NCBI GenBank assembly: GCA_015478945.1
Contig: JABUQX010065504.1
Location: 1 to 64,000, forward strand
Direction of reading: 5' to 3'
Length of the DNA stretch: 64,000 nucleotides
Source: Trachelipus rathkii
Taxonomy: Eukaryota; Arthropoda; Malacostraca; Isopoda; Trachelipodidae
Of this stretch, positions 23,430 to 35,932 are shown piece after piece (the first letter of the stretch is position 1; each line of letters starts with the position of its first letter). The position numbers were made by a program, and so were the translations under genes. The notes beneath the pieces are model-generated. The model searched no databases. It had not been told where the DNA came from and saw nothing but the letters and a program-made list of their open reading frames with translations.

Positions 23430-24160
23430 GTTCATATTAATTTTCTTTGTACAGCCCACTCTCAACTATCGATGTTGTGAGTAGAAGAGTCCAAAATGAA
23501 AAGTGTCTTTAAGAAGAAGAATCAAGCATCGAAGTCAGCGCAGAATCAAAGCATGAAAAGGAATTATCGGGAACTTCCAGTCAAAATTCTAATTTTAAAA
23601 GTTTTAAAAACAAAGATGAAGTAAAACTAAATTAAAATAACATGAATGAAAGTTTTAAATGTGGAGCATTGTAGTTTGAATGTAATCAGAGAAGAAACTT
23701 GAAACGCAGATGCTAATGCATCGCATACAAGTTATTTTAAAATGTCCGATGCATATGAATGTAATCAAATGGATACATGAGAATACAATCTGCTTATCGA
23801 AAAATAAAAATTATTAAAATGTTCTGAGTGCAGTTATGAGAGTAATCAGAAAGGAAACTTCTTTCCCAACCCTAATCGAGATACAAAGTTATTTAAATGT
23901 CTGATGCAACTATGAATGTATTGACAAAACATAAGAATACACATGCTTGATCACGAAAATATAAAATATTTAAATGGAGAAAAAGCGTGGCTATGAGTGA
24001 ATCAGAAAGGAAACTTAAACTGCACAGCTTAAGCATGGCGAGATACAAAGTTTATTAAATGTTGCGTATGTGCGGTATGAGTTATCAGAAAGGACACTTA
24101 AAACAGCACATGCTTAAACATAGAAATACAAAATTATTTAAAGATGTTCGCGAATTAAAA
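23430..24160 (+). pseudogene. Decayed tandem C2H2 zinc-finger array
   Basis: Starting near 23655, six or seven units recur at about 80-84 bp spacing (near 23657, 23738, 23816, 23892, 23971, 24056 and 24140). This is the 28-residue period of C2H2 fingers. Each begins with a 'tttaaatgt'-type stretch (KLFKC) and contains wording for NQKGNLKRH, the helix region; KCSECSYESNQKGN at about 23816-23860 is the clearest. His-containing helix ends such as HMLKH (about 24105-24120) remain. Stops and small indels interrupt every unit, so no intact protein is encoded. Positions 23430-23650 may be the decayed upstream part. The parent would be a DNA-binding zinc-finger protein. I cannot name it. Confidence 0.75.
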
Positions 24161-27100
24161 AATAAACTAATTTTTTTATATTAAGTTATTTTTCCACAAT
24201 ACTTTGCTTAAGCAGCGTAATATTGTATACACTTTAAAGGACAAATAAAAAATAGAATGAAATAATTATAAATATTAGTGAAGAGCAAAATGGCTGAAAA
24301 GAACAAGAAGAATTGATTACCGGAAAGCTTATAATAGTTTTCCTATTCATAGGAGAAAGAACTTTTATACATTGTAAGGGAAGAAAATAGATCAGAGCCA
24401 TCATTAGAGGGTTATTAATATAAATGGAAAAATGAATAAATAAGTTTTGTTTCAACAATCCTAATATTAATAAGAAAATAGTCGAGTTTTGCATGTATTA
24501 AAAAAAAATTTTTATTTGCATCAAACTAAAGTCTAACTTTAAGGAAAAATATTCCAATTTGCAAGTCCTTCTTAGATGAAATAAATTCTCATAAATAAAT
24601 AATTCTTTTGTACAAAATTTTTTTTTTTTTTACTATGAAATTTTTCTTAAAATTTAAAAAAAATATGATCTGGAAAAGCCAAATAATTTGCGAGTCAGAA
24701 TCGAAAAGTTTCGTTCACGAAACATTAATTAAATATAAATGTAAAAAGATTTAATATCCACTAAATAATTTGTAAATGTTAAATCTGATTAATATTCAAT
24801 TTCACAACCATTCACGCTTTTACAGAAGAGGTCATTGAATTAATAATTGTTTAAAAACAATGGTTTATGAAGTTATTAAATTTGATACCTTAATAAATTC
24901 TAAAGAAAATTCTCTACATAATCTATTTAAGAAAAATGAATGAGGCCAATGAAATTCAAAGCATATACGGAAGATAAATGAATGAAGAATCAAAGTTTAA
25001 ACTGAAACTTCAAAACGCTATTGCTAATTAAATTGCAAAATTAAAAATAATAAGAGGTTAAATTACTAATTATTTAAAGTACTAAAGATTGTAGTACACA
25101 CCTTGTTCAAATTACTTAAAGAATAAAATTGACAATGAAAATCCCTACAAAATGACTTAGAATAAATGTATTGTTAAATGATTAAAGCTGAAAATATTCG
25201 AATTTAAAATCCTAGTCATCCTTGCAACAGACTAATTTGCTATTCATATACCGTTTATAGCTAATATCGTTTCAGTATCCGAGATTATGTTAGGAAAAAG
25301 TGGATATCGCGAGATTTTCATCATTTAATGAGAGAGTAAATCTAGTAAGATGTTAAACGAGCTAATGTAAAGTTCGTTTTTAACACAATTTGAGGTAAAG
25401 GTTCCTAAATGCTCTGCGGATAATCTTTAAAAATGAAAAAAGGCACATGGATGCGACCTTCAAGATTTGTCCTTTTACTATATTTATTTTGGGAATTTCT
25501 TCAAAGAGATTTTTAAATGCTGAGAAAATTAATTCATAAGAACAAGAGTAAATGTAACCTATACATCAGACTCATAAATCAATTACATTTCGAAAAGAAA
25601 TGCGATTAAACATTTCAAAAACATCAATTTATGTGCAATTCTGATTTAACAGTTGGAGAGGGTAGATGAAGAGGAATAGCATCAGAATTAAAGGAAATGT
25701 TTGAAATAGATTTTTAAAGAAGAAGTTTCAGCATTCGTAAGGTAAGGGGAACGTAGGATGGGCAAGAAAAACCGAGAAGGAAATTTTGAAGGTATTCGTT
25801 TGCATGATTTAATCTTAGAAGGGCATAGAAAGGCACCCACCCTTCACTTTTGGTTCGATTGTAGTAGACTGGATTCATATTGAAAAATGATGAAAGTTGT
25901 CAATCGCAGTGAAATCGAATGTGGGAATTCATCACGTGAATCAATAATATTAATAAAAAGGTAAAATATTGATGGGAATTTTGTAGAGAGGAGAGGTAGA
26001 GCAGTTTTTGATCTTTTATTGAATTTAAATTATAATTTGGTGAGAAGTAGGAGAAATATACTTTATGAATTTATTTTGTGTTGAAATGACGTTGAAGAAC
26101 AGGGAGAAGCAAGAACAAGATTTTCTTATTGGACGTTTTACTTTAAAGTTCACAAATCAAAAACGTTAAACGGAATATAATTGACAATGCGTTAAATCCC
26201 ACGTAAAGGTTTGTGCATATTTGCTTTCCTTGCAGGTTTTGAACAGTGAAGTTTTCCTCCATCTAAGAATGTCGAGAAGATTTTTGACGAGCTGATAATG
26301 CCAAACTTACACGAGTCTGCTGAAACGTCTTTCTACAAACAAAAAAGGAATGGTATTATACTCGTGTTGGTTAGGAGTATTGCGTTAAGTAGAAGTTAGA
26401 AGCATTTTTAGGAGAATTTTGTATTCTTTCTGTAAAAATATATTGCGGGATGTTTTGATTTTCTAAATGAGCAATTACTTGAATGGTTATTCTGTGTCGA
26501 GACAAATTTCTTTTTCGAAGGAGATAACATATTCGATAGTTGATAACCATTTTGATCGTTCTTTTTCTTAAGAGAGAATGTGTTTTAAAATTTTGCACTC
26601 TGAATGTTGAACACATTCCTATGTAATGGTGAAAGAGAGATCAGTATATGGTTTAAGACTGATTCATCTAATTTAGAACATGATTGGTGAAGATGAAATT
26701 TGGTATGGCTACAGGACCAGTGCTGATGATTCGGAATGCTTAATGTCAATGCCTGTAAATGAGTACACAGGTACCCTCTGGCAGTTTTCCGATTCAAGGT
26801 TGCTTTGAGCTATGGTAAAGTCTCACTAAGTCTAATATTAGGCCTTATGTAAGACGGCATTTTGTATTCCATTTTGTCTTTTAATCGGACCAAGCACGCA
26901 GTGTACACCGATCAGTTCTAATAGGATGAGGTACTGACGTAGGTGGTTCTGTGTTTTTCATGATTGGAAAGTTTCTCATGACGTTCTCGCCTGTTCACGC
27001 TTTCCGGTTCTTTTAACCGAAAAACTAATAGTCCCGTTTTTGAAGAATTTAAAGATCTTAATCTCATCCCAAATCTCCCTACGCGAAAGAGCGTTTGTTA

Positions 27101-28028
27101 TACTCAATCGAATTTCCCATACCTTTCTATTACAATTTGAAACTAAACTTCAAATGCCTTTCCTGAAAAAAAATTTTATATTTGGAGTTAGTATTCTTTC
27201 AGCGTATTAGTAGTATATATATATATATATATATATTATGACTATATATATATATAATATATATATATATATAATAATATTAATATTATATATAATTATA
27301 TATACAAATTTCAAATTAGAAGAAAACTATCTTATTAATATATATATAATATATAGACATTAAATAATCAGTCATTTCCTAAAAAAAATGTTAACATAGA
27401 AAATATTAAAAATTTTGTATCCTAAAAAAAAATCACAACAAAAGTACCACCTACTAAAAGCTAAAACTGGTGTAAGATACTTTTTCTGAGCGCATTGCAC
27501 AATGAACAAAGAAAAACGGTCTAACATTTTCCGTTTTAAGAGAGAAGCTCGCCTGATTTGCGCAAGTTGAAGTATGTAAACAGTTGTGATTGCGTTGATA
27601 CAGCAATATTTAGTTATTCGTAGTATTTTAATAGCGTATATTTTGACTTCATACTTTTCCTTCACACTTTGAACAGTAATAAAATTTATTTTAAAAAAAT
27701 ATATAAAGATACTTATATAGCTTTTTGACACCCGTGCTTAAGCTAGAAAATTTCTTTATATAAGGGCTAAATAACATTTCAATTTGAAAGTTTTAGAACA
27801 TCACAATAGCTAAGAAAACTAGTCAAACGGGAAGGTTAGCTATATTAATTATTTACTTAAACCATATTCTTTTTAAAATGTTGAAATACAATTCAAACTT
27901 ACCATTTCCTTCTTTTTTTTCTAAAAAAAATCTAAAAGGAACCTAAAATTAATACTACTGTGGAAATAAGCATAATCAAAGAAGCATAACGAACAAAAAG
28001 ATTTTGATTTAATTCAACATAATATTAC
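24161..28028. other. AT-rich sequence without recognised gene; probable VPS13D intron
   Basis: About 3.9 kb of AT-rich sequence with scattered short open frames and no recognised protein family. A (TA)n tract lies at 27213-27305. Segment 26630-27130 has more balanced composition and may be a dispersed repeat. The last visible VPS13D exon ends at 28029 with an incomplete codon, so the gene continues in this direction, but I could not find the next exon. Confidence 0.5.
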
Positions 28029-28209
28029 CTGATGCAAGACCTAAAAATCCGTCTTTTGCTTGAACATACATATTAGGGTGTTCACAACAAAGTCTCCCAT
28101 CTTCTGTAAATCGCCATGTTTGGGTTAAACTTCTTCTTGCATCTGGTTTTCTTAATACTAATGGTGTGTATTCACTAGGAAGAGGAGCAGGACCGGCGAT
28201 GTCTAATAC
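28029..28209 (-). CDS. VPS13D: VPS13D exon (lectin-like segment, later part)
   Basis: This is an internal exon of the intermembrane lipid-transfer protein VPS13D, on the minus strand. It spans 181 bp: an AG acceptor lies before 28209 and a GT donor (GTAATA) after 28029, starting in phase 0 and ending with one extra base. The translation starts VLDIAGPAPLPSEY and includes LVLRKPDARR, TQTWRFTEDGRLCC and VQAKDGFLGLASG. These blocks belong to the ricin-type lectin-like stretch that follows the SHR-BD region in VPS13D and is not found in VPS13A/C. No stop interrupts it. VPS13D acts as a bridge for bulk lipid flow at contacts of ER with mitochondria and peroxisomes (established knowledge). The gene continues toward lower coordinates. 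Confidence 0.93.
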
Positions 28210-28381
28210 CTTAACAAATGAAAACCGTAAGATAAGTGTACATAATAATGGAATAGTGTGTAACTACAACTACAGCTATTAAAGAGAAAAACAGAAAACC
28301 CAAAAAAATAAGAACATATAATAACAAATTTCAACTACGAAAAATGTTTATATTTAAAATTTTATTAGTGATTAAAATTAC

Positions 28382-28625
28382 CAGAATATTAGAATCATTG
28401 CGGGGCTTTTTAGATGTAGGGTCATAGGGTGGAGAAGATCCTTCATGCTGCAACATTCTCTTCGTAGTCATTCTCCACAGCTGAGACCTTCTTCCTACTT
28501 CCTTACGTGCTAATTGTACTCTCGTCCCTTCGCTAACGTCCAATACAAGTTGTAAACCATCGTAATCGGAATGAACTAAAGGACTTCTTTCAGAAGAACA
28601 TTCTTCACTATTGCTTTCTGGTGTT
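28382..28625 (-). CDS. VPS13D: VPS13D exon (lectin-like segment, first part)
   Basis: This internal exon of 244 bp joins the previous exon by completing a split Ala codon (GC|A) and ends in phase 0. The acceptor is TTTTAG and the donor is GTAATT. The translation has an acidic/Ser-rich start (NSEECSSERSP), then LQLVLDVSEGTRVQL, RRSQLWRMTTKRMLQHEGSS and a Lys/Arg-rich end. The RSQLWRMT and LQHEGSS blocks are characteristic of VPS13D. The open frame is uninterrupted. Only about 30 bp separate the acceptor from a long (ATT)n run that fills the upstream intron. Confidence 0.93.
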
Positions 28626-28644
28626 CTAAAACCACATTAACAAA

Positions 28645-28832
<188 letters not shown>

Positions 28833-28842
28833 ACTACCTTTT

Positions 28843-29035
28843 TAACAAAAGACTGGGGTAAGGTGCGTGCAATGCACCGGAAACAGAAAAGTAATAAAAG
28901 AATATGACACAAATCGAAAAGAAAGCCCAGCCTTACCGCCCCCTCTATACCTATTAGTGAGAACTCATCGCAGTCAGAAAAAATCCACCATAGGGCTTCC
29001 CGAGACTGCGACGGACCCTCACTGTGGTATCTCGT
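28843..29035 (-). mobile_element. LINE-B 3' UTR, antisense, left arm of an inverted pair
   Basis: This carries the complete 3' UTR of LINE-B in minus orientation, from 'gactggggtaaggtgcgtgc' to the 'gaccctcactgtggtatctc' boundary. It is about 190 bp and ends at the (ATT)n tail. It matches the reverse complement of 29695-29889 nearly throughout. No coding part of this copy is present. Confidence 0.85.
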
Positions 29036-30120
<1,085 letters not shown>

Positions 30121-30128
30121 CTACTTAC

Positions 30129-30337
30129 GCTTTGAAAGTTCCAGTAAATGCAATGTAAATAAAATTTTCATATAATAGCTGGGCCCCTTCCCCTAGGGTA
30201 TTAAGGTTATAGGTTCCAGATGTACCACCAGGAGCCACACACGTTATATGAGGAGGAAATGTTACTTCATCCCAAGCATATGATGTACTAAAGCGAGGTC
30301 GAACTGATGTTCGAAGGTGTTCTTCCCTCGTTCCAGT
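30129..30337 (-). CDS. VPS13D: VPS13D exon (end of SHR-BD region)
   Basis: This internal exon of 209 bp starts in phase 0 and ends with a split codon (GC|). The donor is GTAAGT. The acceptor is the AG at the very end of a (TTA)n run. The translation contains REEHLRTSVRPRF, SYAWDEVTFPPHITC, VAPGG and YENFIYIAFTGTFK. YAWDE..PP and YYENFIYIA-type blocks mark the region just past the SHR-BD domain in VPS13D. The frame is uninterrupted. Confidence 0.94.
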
Positions 30338-30338
30338 C

Positions 30339-30405
<67 letters not shown>
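30338..30405. repeat. (TAA)n microsatellite at a splice acceptor
   Basis: Perfect run of about 22 units. On the minus strand it reads (TTA)n and supplies the bases directly before the AG acceptor of the exon at 30337, in place of a polypyrimidine tract. Confidence 0.95.
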
Positions 30406-30410
<5 letters not shown>

Positions 30411-30501
30411 AATTCCGTTATAAATCACTGTTAATAACAGTACTAAGTAGATGATAAAACTTATGAAATTGGAAAAATAAATTTTTATTTCAATTTAATA
30501 C

Positions 30502-30646
30502 CTGGTAATAAGTGATGGGCACAAGAGAGAAATTGTCAATTCTAAAAGGCGGAGGTAGTAAATGAGGATCGTTAAACACTACAAAAAAGGTTGCTTCACT
30601 CATTAAAATTTCTACACGAAGAAAATGACTAATCCCATTTGTATCT
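30502..30646 (-). CDS. VPS13D: VPS13D exon (SHR-BD region)
   Basis: This internal exon of 145 bp completes a split Arg codon with its first base and ends in phase 0. The acceptor is TTTCACAG and the donor is CAG|GTATTA. The translation begins DTNGISHFLRVEILMSEATF and ends LPPPFRIDNFSLVPITYYQ. The PPPFRIDNFS block is a strong VPS13 signature, and its neighbours match VPS13D rather than VPS13A/C. It has no stops. Confidence 0.95.
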
Positions 30647-30737
30647 CTGTGAAATAAGTAAACACAAAAATATATATATTAATTGCGATATAAATTTTGA
30701 AAAATTTGAAATCTTTTGCAGACCAACTAACACAAAC

Positions 30738-30916
30738 CTTATATTAATATTAAATGAATCTGGTTTATCAATAAGAAATCCGCCAGACCAATGACTTTCA
30801 GGTACATCGCATAAGCGCACGCATAAAAGAGAATCTTTGTCCAAACGGGGCCAATGAAAGGGAAGCCAACATCCGGGAATAGCTCTCAACCAAGTTGATT
30901 GACCAACAAAATCAAC
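30738..30916 (-). CDS. VPS13D: VPS13D exon (SHR-BD region)
   Basis: This internal exon of 179 bp starts in phase 0 and ends after AG of a split Arg codon. The acceptor is TTTGAAG and the donor is GTTTGT, a weaker match. The translation includes WLRAIPGCWLPFHWPRLDKD, SLLCVRLCDVPESHWSGGF and IDKPDSFNINIR. The FHWPR, LCVRL.DVP and WSGGF blocks identify the SHR-BD domain of VPS13D. It is uninterrupted. The introns on either side are short (256 and 91 bp). Confidence 0.95.
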
Positions 30917-31172
30917 CTTCAAATATTATGAAAACAAAAGTAAATGTTCAAACCGTCACAAAAATTAAAGTATTTGTTCAAGTGCTGTAAATTTAAGCCA
31001 ATCAAATATCATTAAAAACATAAAATAAGAGAAGGTCCCTAATTATAGTACTGCCAAATTTTCTAGCATATACAAACTAAAAAACAAAGCTGTAGTAGCA
31101 TCATTATTTGATTAAATTATTTAGACACGGTCACAAAAATAGTATCAAACAAATATATATAGGTAAACTTAC

Positions 31173-31320
31173 ATGATGAGGAGACGTGAAACACTTTTGG
31201 GAAATAAGTAGCTCGTGTGATGATCTGTTTTCAAGATGATATCTCGGAGACAAATTAACCTATGGTTACACGAGTATCACGAAGATCTGTAGCAAAGACA
31301 TGTACGTATTCATTTATCAC
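31173..31320 (-). CDS. VPS13D: VPS13D exon with one-base frameshift
   Basis: This exon is bounded by an acceptor TTTCAG before 31320 and a donor GTAAGT after 31173. The first part translates as VINEYVHVFATDLRDTRVTI, the second as VNLSPRYHLENRSS and then HELLISQKCFTSPHH. The two parts are in different frames, separated by one extra G (minus strand) at 31259/31260. Removing one base from the count gives 49 codons, and phase 0 at both ends then fits the next exon. The family has a beta-strand block followed by a PRY.L.N.SSH block here, which these two parts fit in order. The frameshift may be a consensus error or a real mutation. A shorter exon starting at 31259 after ATAG is possible but would lose the conserved first block. 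Confidence 0.85.
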
Positions 31321-31384
31321 CTGAAAGCCTACAAAAAGTTTGTATTAAAATGAAATTAATACAGTCACTCAGCTTTGGACTTAC

Positions 31385-31412
31385 CAATATGGTGTTGCTA
31401 TGCATTTATTAT
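31385..31412 (-). CDS. VPS13D: Possible fragment of an upstream VPS13D exon
   Basis: On the minus strand a good donor (ATTG|GTAAGT) lies at 31385/31384, about 65 bp upstream of the preceding exon's acceptor. The few codons before it in phase 0 (HSNTIL) are open but stop codons lie just beyond. If this is an exon it contains indels. The acceptor is unknown. Confidence 0.25.
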
Positions 31413-34400
31413 CCTGAGAGTAGTATAGGAGATACTCTTTATTGACACTACGTATAAGTGAAAATATTTGAAAAAGAGAAAAACAAAAAATCTATGCTAT
31501 TTGATGATTATTAATCAATACTGCGAGGAATTCATAAACAAAATTTCATAGCACAGAAAATCTTAGACGAATTTTTTTAGAAGCAGCTGAGAGTTGTGGT
31601 ATTAGGATTCTCAATATAAGGAAAATCTAAGTTTTCATCAATCACTTCTTATATATGTTGACTTTAATGAGGGTTAGTATAGAATTAGTAAGAGCAATGA
31701 ATTTACTGATCCTGACCTATACTGCTCTCAGTTTAAGATCCCATTACGAGTATACTTTATAACACCATATATCTACTAGGAGATAAAAAGTCATATGGAT
31801 TATAGGATTCTTGTTATTGTTTGCTCTATTATTAATGCAAAAATGTATTTATCCCTCAAATTCTCTAGAAAAAATATTCCGTCTTTATATACCCTTAATC
31901 GATTGTAATCATTCCCTCTGGGCTGAGAGGCTTCTAAAGGCTGCTATTGTAACACCTATAATAAACTTCTATATTATTTAAATGCTGTAGGTTAGAAAAT
32001 GATATTTGAAGAATACTTTATGAGAATTCACTAAGTAGAAACGGTATGACATCTGAAAGCTGTATGAATGACTGTTGAAGACTATGTTATTACTTGCAAG
32101 CAAGAGCGTTAATTGTAGATAACGAATCAGCCATATTTTTTTCTGTATACATCCGGTTGCATCTCTTTGGAAACACACGTCTCGTGTATGAAAATCACAT
32201 TATTGAGAGTTCTCCTCCATGTCCACTTAAAGAAGAGATAGTTATGAGTGCTTTTATATGGTTGCACTCTAAATTTAAATTTCTACAGTTGAAGCTAACA
32301 GACACGAGATTGAGACATGTGTTGACTCTTGCGAGCATAGATGGGGACACGTTTTAAATTTATAACTGCGACGTCAATTGGGCGGTCCGATCACTCCGTA
32401 CATGTTAGAACCGATCACTGATATCCAGCCAAACACAGAAAATCTCATACAATAAAAATTAGTGCGAGTTGCGTTACTAAGCGATTAAGAGTACACCCGA
32501 TCTATACTATATATTGAAATTGTATCGCATTCAGAATTGCACCTTGGGAAGTCTCTCAATTTAATTGCTGGCGATGCCAATGAGTAAAGCTTTTTGTTCT
32601 GCTGCTTCTGTATCTGATTTAATTTGGAGACATACTCACAAGGGGTTTTTATGAACCACCCGAAAACTTTTGTTGAATGAAATACACGATTATTTATGAT
32701 ATGAGAGTTGACGCAACTTTACCCTACATATGCTCTCCTTGTACTGAATATTTAAATCTCGTTATTTGCGATAAATCATTTCAGAGAGGAATCGTATGGT
32801 CTCATTGGATTGAAAACTGCAGTTCTTCAGACCGAAAGCTCGCTTACCTACTTCTTATTACAGAACTATGAATCCTATGGATCAGAGAGTATAGAGTTAT
32901 AATCTGTAGAACTTTCAAAAGTGACCACACACTTATCACAACTCTCATCTAAAGATTAACTAGTTTATGCAATATGCGGTGGACACCAGAGGGTAAATAA
33001 AGTACAGAGCACTTACTCTGCGCGTCAATTGCTACTTTCCTTCGTTGCGAGAATATCTTTCACATGAGCATATCACTAATAGTAATTTTCTTTGGGATTT
33101 ACACGTACAAAAATATTATCACATAAACACTTATCACTAAGGCATCACTCTCTCATTCAGCTGTTGCATAGAAACAAACCTCTGTGAACACTGTCGAGTT
33201 GGTCTACCGGCTTTAGGTTCATTTGACTTACGCTCGAAAAGATCATGTATTCATTAATCTATTGAAGAGTGAGGGTATACATTGCTAATCCCACGTCCAC
33301 ATGGTTCACGTACTCCGTTTATACAAGTTAAACTCTCTATATGAGACTATAATTGAACAACGAATGTGAAAGATATGTTTGGTTTGAATGTTGAGTTATG
33401 GGATAAAATCCATTCTCATATGGCACTTTTTCTTGAGCTTCTAAACAATACAATTGAGCAATATATAGGCATCTTAGCAAGTGTTGAACTGAAACCTATC
33501 TTACTCTGTGATGTACCAGAAACAATCTCGCATTTATTTTTCTGATTGCTTAGTGAGAACAACCTAAGAATATTACCACCTCCTTCTATGAGCCTTTTCT
33601 TTAACACTCTCAACCTCTCTTTCGTGTTATTACAGAAACATAGCTAAGAATAGCTTAAGCTTACTCTCCTAAATAAAGAGAGACTCTCTGAGGCTTATCG
33701 AATTTTAGAGTAATATATTCGTTTCTATACGCATGAATACTCAAGGATATCACCATTGCTATTATACAGGTGAATACTTTATTAGGGCTGACTCTACACT
33801 ATCATAAATGCACAGACTGCATTTCTTTGATTCAGTAGACAAATTTGAAAGAAGGAGGATACACGTTTTCCATTAGGACCTGCAGTGCTCTCCTCTCCTG
33901 TTGGTCCTAAAAAGATAATTTAATTGTTAAATTGCTCCCTGATGAAAAAAAGTTAGAGTCTTAGAGAGAGCATCATACTAGTTTGTATATGCCTCTAATT
34001 TAATTTGAATACGATATCACCTCTCTTGCCCGATGATATTGGAAACAGTGCGTTTCACTCGACGCGGGTCCTGAAATCCTAATGAATTTTAAGCATTTAG
34101 GTGAAAAATTCGAACATTGTCATCGATATTAAATCACAGTAACAATCATGGAGATGGGACCAAAGATATCTTATTAATTTATCAACACGCACAAGAGTAA
34201 TTGAAGACTCATTGTATTACGAAGGTCTCACCTCGTGAGTTGAAGACACGCCACCAGTGTGATTGTCGAATCGCTTCAATTTATAAAGTTCTATATATGC
34301 AATTTTTGTTGAGAATCGGAATTTTTTAAGGATTACTATTAATGTTCTGGTTTTTGTGGGATATCACACTTGTTTTTGTATTCAGAATTCATAAAGTTAG

Positions 34401-34560
34401 TTATAGAATTTTTGTTAAAATAGATGTAGTTAGTATCGAGCTGATTGTGATGAAATTCAGCACTTATTCTGTGAGTCTCTCATAGGGATATATAGTATCA
34501 GAATTATTTCTATAGCTGTTATATTACCATTTCTGAGAGCTCTTAAAATCCTTGAAGGAG
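31413..34560. other. Unassigned stretch; VPS13D upstream intron or damaged exons
   Basis: I recognise no repeat family or protein here. Composition is less AT-skewed than the outer parts of the window, and 'ctctc', 'gagag', 'cacac' and 'gtgag' words are conspicuously frequent. A minus-strand SAASKKIRLRFS reading near 31565-31600 is reminiscent of a basic stretch but is too short to call. Open frames at 32094-32357 and 33416-33613 have no recognisable motif. Confidence 0.4.
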
Positions 34561-34594
34561 GGATGATTGGTACTATTTCATTAATTATTAATTA

Positions 34595-34634
<40 letters not shown>

Positions 34635-34647
34635 TTTATTATTATTA

Positions 34648-34682
<35 letters not shown>

Positions 34683-34745
34683 TGTTATCATTATTATATT
34701 ATTTATGCTATAATTTTAATTATTATTATTATTATTATATCTATT
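34561..34745. repeat. (ATT)n microsatellite
   Basis: Interrupted trinucleotide run, with 'attaatta' at its start and 'atatt' breaks near 34630 and 34695. The sequence after it (34750-34795) contains 'gctcaataaagcc', possibly an antisense or unrelated retroelement end. Confidence 0.9.
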
Positions 34746-35891
34746 TGCAGGATAAAATGTAATAGCAATTTTATGCTCAATAAAGCCTAAAGTCATGTCA
34801 GTTTTAGATCTTTTTAAAGTTAAAAATAAGGGCTTAATTTACACAAATTACGGTTACAATACTCCTATAGAGGATTCTTCTCACACATCGATCAAATCAA
34901 CCCTATTCCGCCTGGAACAGTGAACTCCACTTAAATGGAATGACTGAAAACTCAACCTACTGGTCATCATGCACTCGGGGAGAATACATTGTTCATTCTC
35001 AGTACCTTCATAAATTCCTATCCTCTTGTCCAAAAGATGTGCTTACAAAAAATCATTGAAATATCACTTTACCACGACCTCTAACTCGTAGACACCATAT
35101 CATACTTAACCCCTTTCTCATCAGGGAGGAATAACATACAACTATTAGTTTTTACCCAGTACACTCGCGATTATTGATGCACTGGGAAAAACATGCTTAT
35201 CCAATTGTTGCAACAGAGTATTGTGATTTGGATCTTATCAAATTATTAATGGGAGTGTGTGATTGGGGCATGAACTCAAATTTTCCATTGAACCCATATC
35301 CTCTCACTACACAAATGATAAATTGGCTTACATACTATGTCAAAGAATTAGAACATCCTATTAATATGAACATTATGTTTGAATTATATTCTGAATTTTT
35401 ATGGGTTTATATAGTGACATGTTTCTAACACATTGCTACACTACCATGTAGTCCTACGCCATAATATTTTAGTAAATCTCTCTCGTGTATGTTTTATATT
35501 TAAAAACCCACAATATAAGATGCCCAAGCATTGCAGGCCCGCTTTAACTTCCCTATTTTATCAGTATAACACTCGTAACAATCTTGTCGATCTAGCATTT
35601 TATTTTACATTTGAGATAGATAGTATGATCCTTAGATCATTCATTGCCACGCTCCGTAGAAAATTAGCCTATACCTTATTGTTGTATTTTCATTTCAACG
35701 CTTGTGGATATCAAAATCGGGATGTGTGCAATAGTATATAAAATGACTAGACAACTTGAGAGATATAACCCGGGACTCTCTCAAATTATCATCAATTCTG
35801 AAATTATGTATCCAAAAGCATGTTTAATCACCAGTGAGATTCAGGTCGTTTGCTGTGATCTTATTTTAGCACTTATATATATATATATATA

Positions 35892-35932
<41 letters not shown>

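Noticed and set aside
27372..27731. 119-codon minus-strand frame near the VPS13D exons, considered as the next exon
   Set aside because: AT-driven composition, no VPS13D block, and no suitable phase-1 acceptor with a matching translation.
31173..31259. A shorter VPS13D exon starting at 31259 after an ATAG acceptor
   Set aside because: It would be in frame, but the preceding 20 codons are conserved-looking and have their own good acceptor (TTTCAG), so a one-base frameshift in a longer exon fits better.
35174..35741. Two adjacent open frames of 84 and 102 codons as a possible small gene
   Set aside because: No recognisable domain and no supporting splice or codon pattern, and they lie in the suspected under-polished block.
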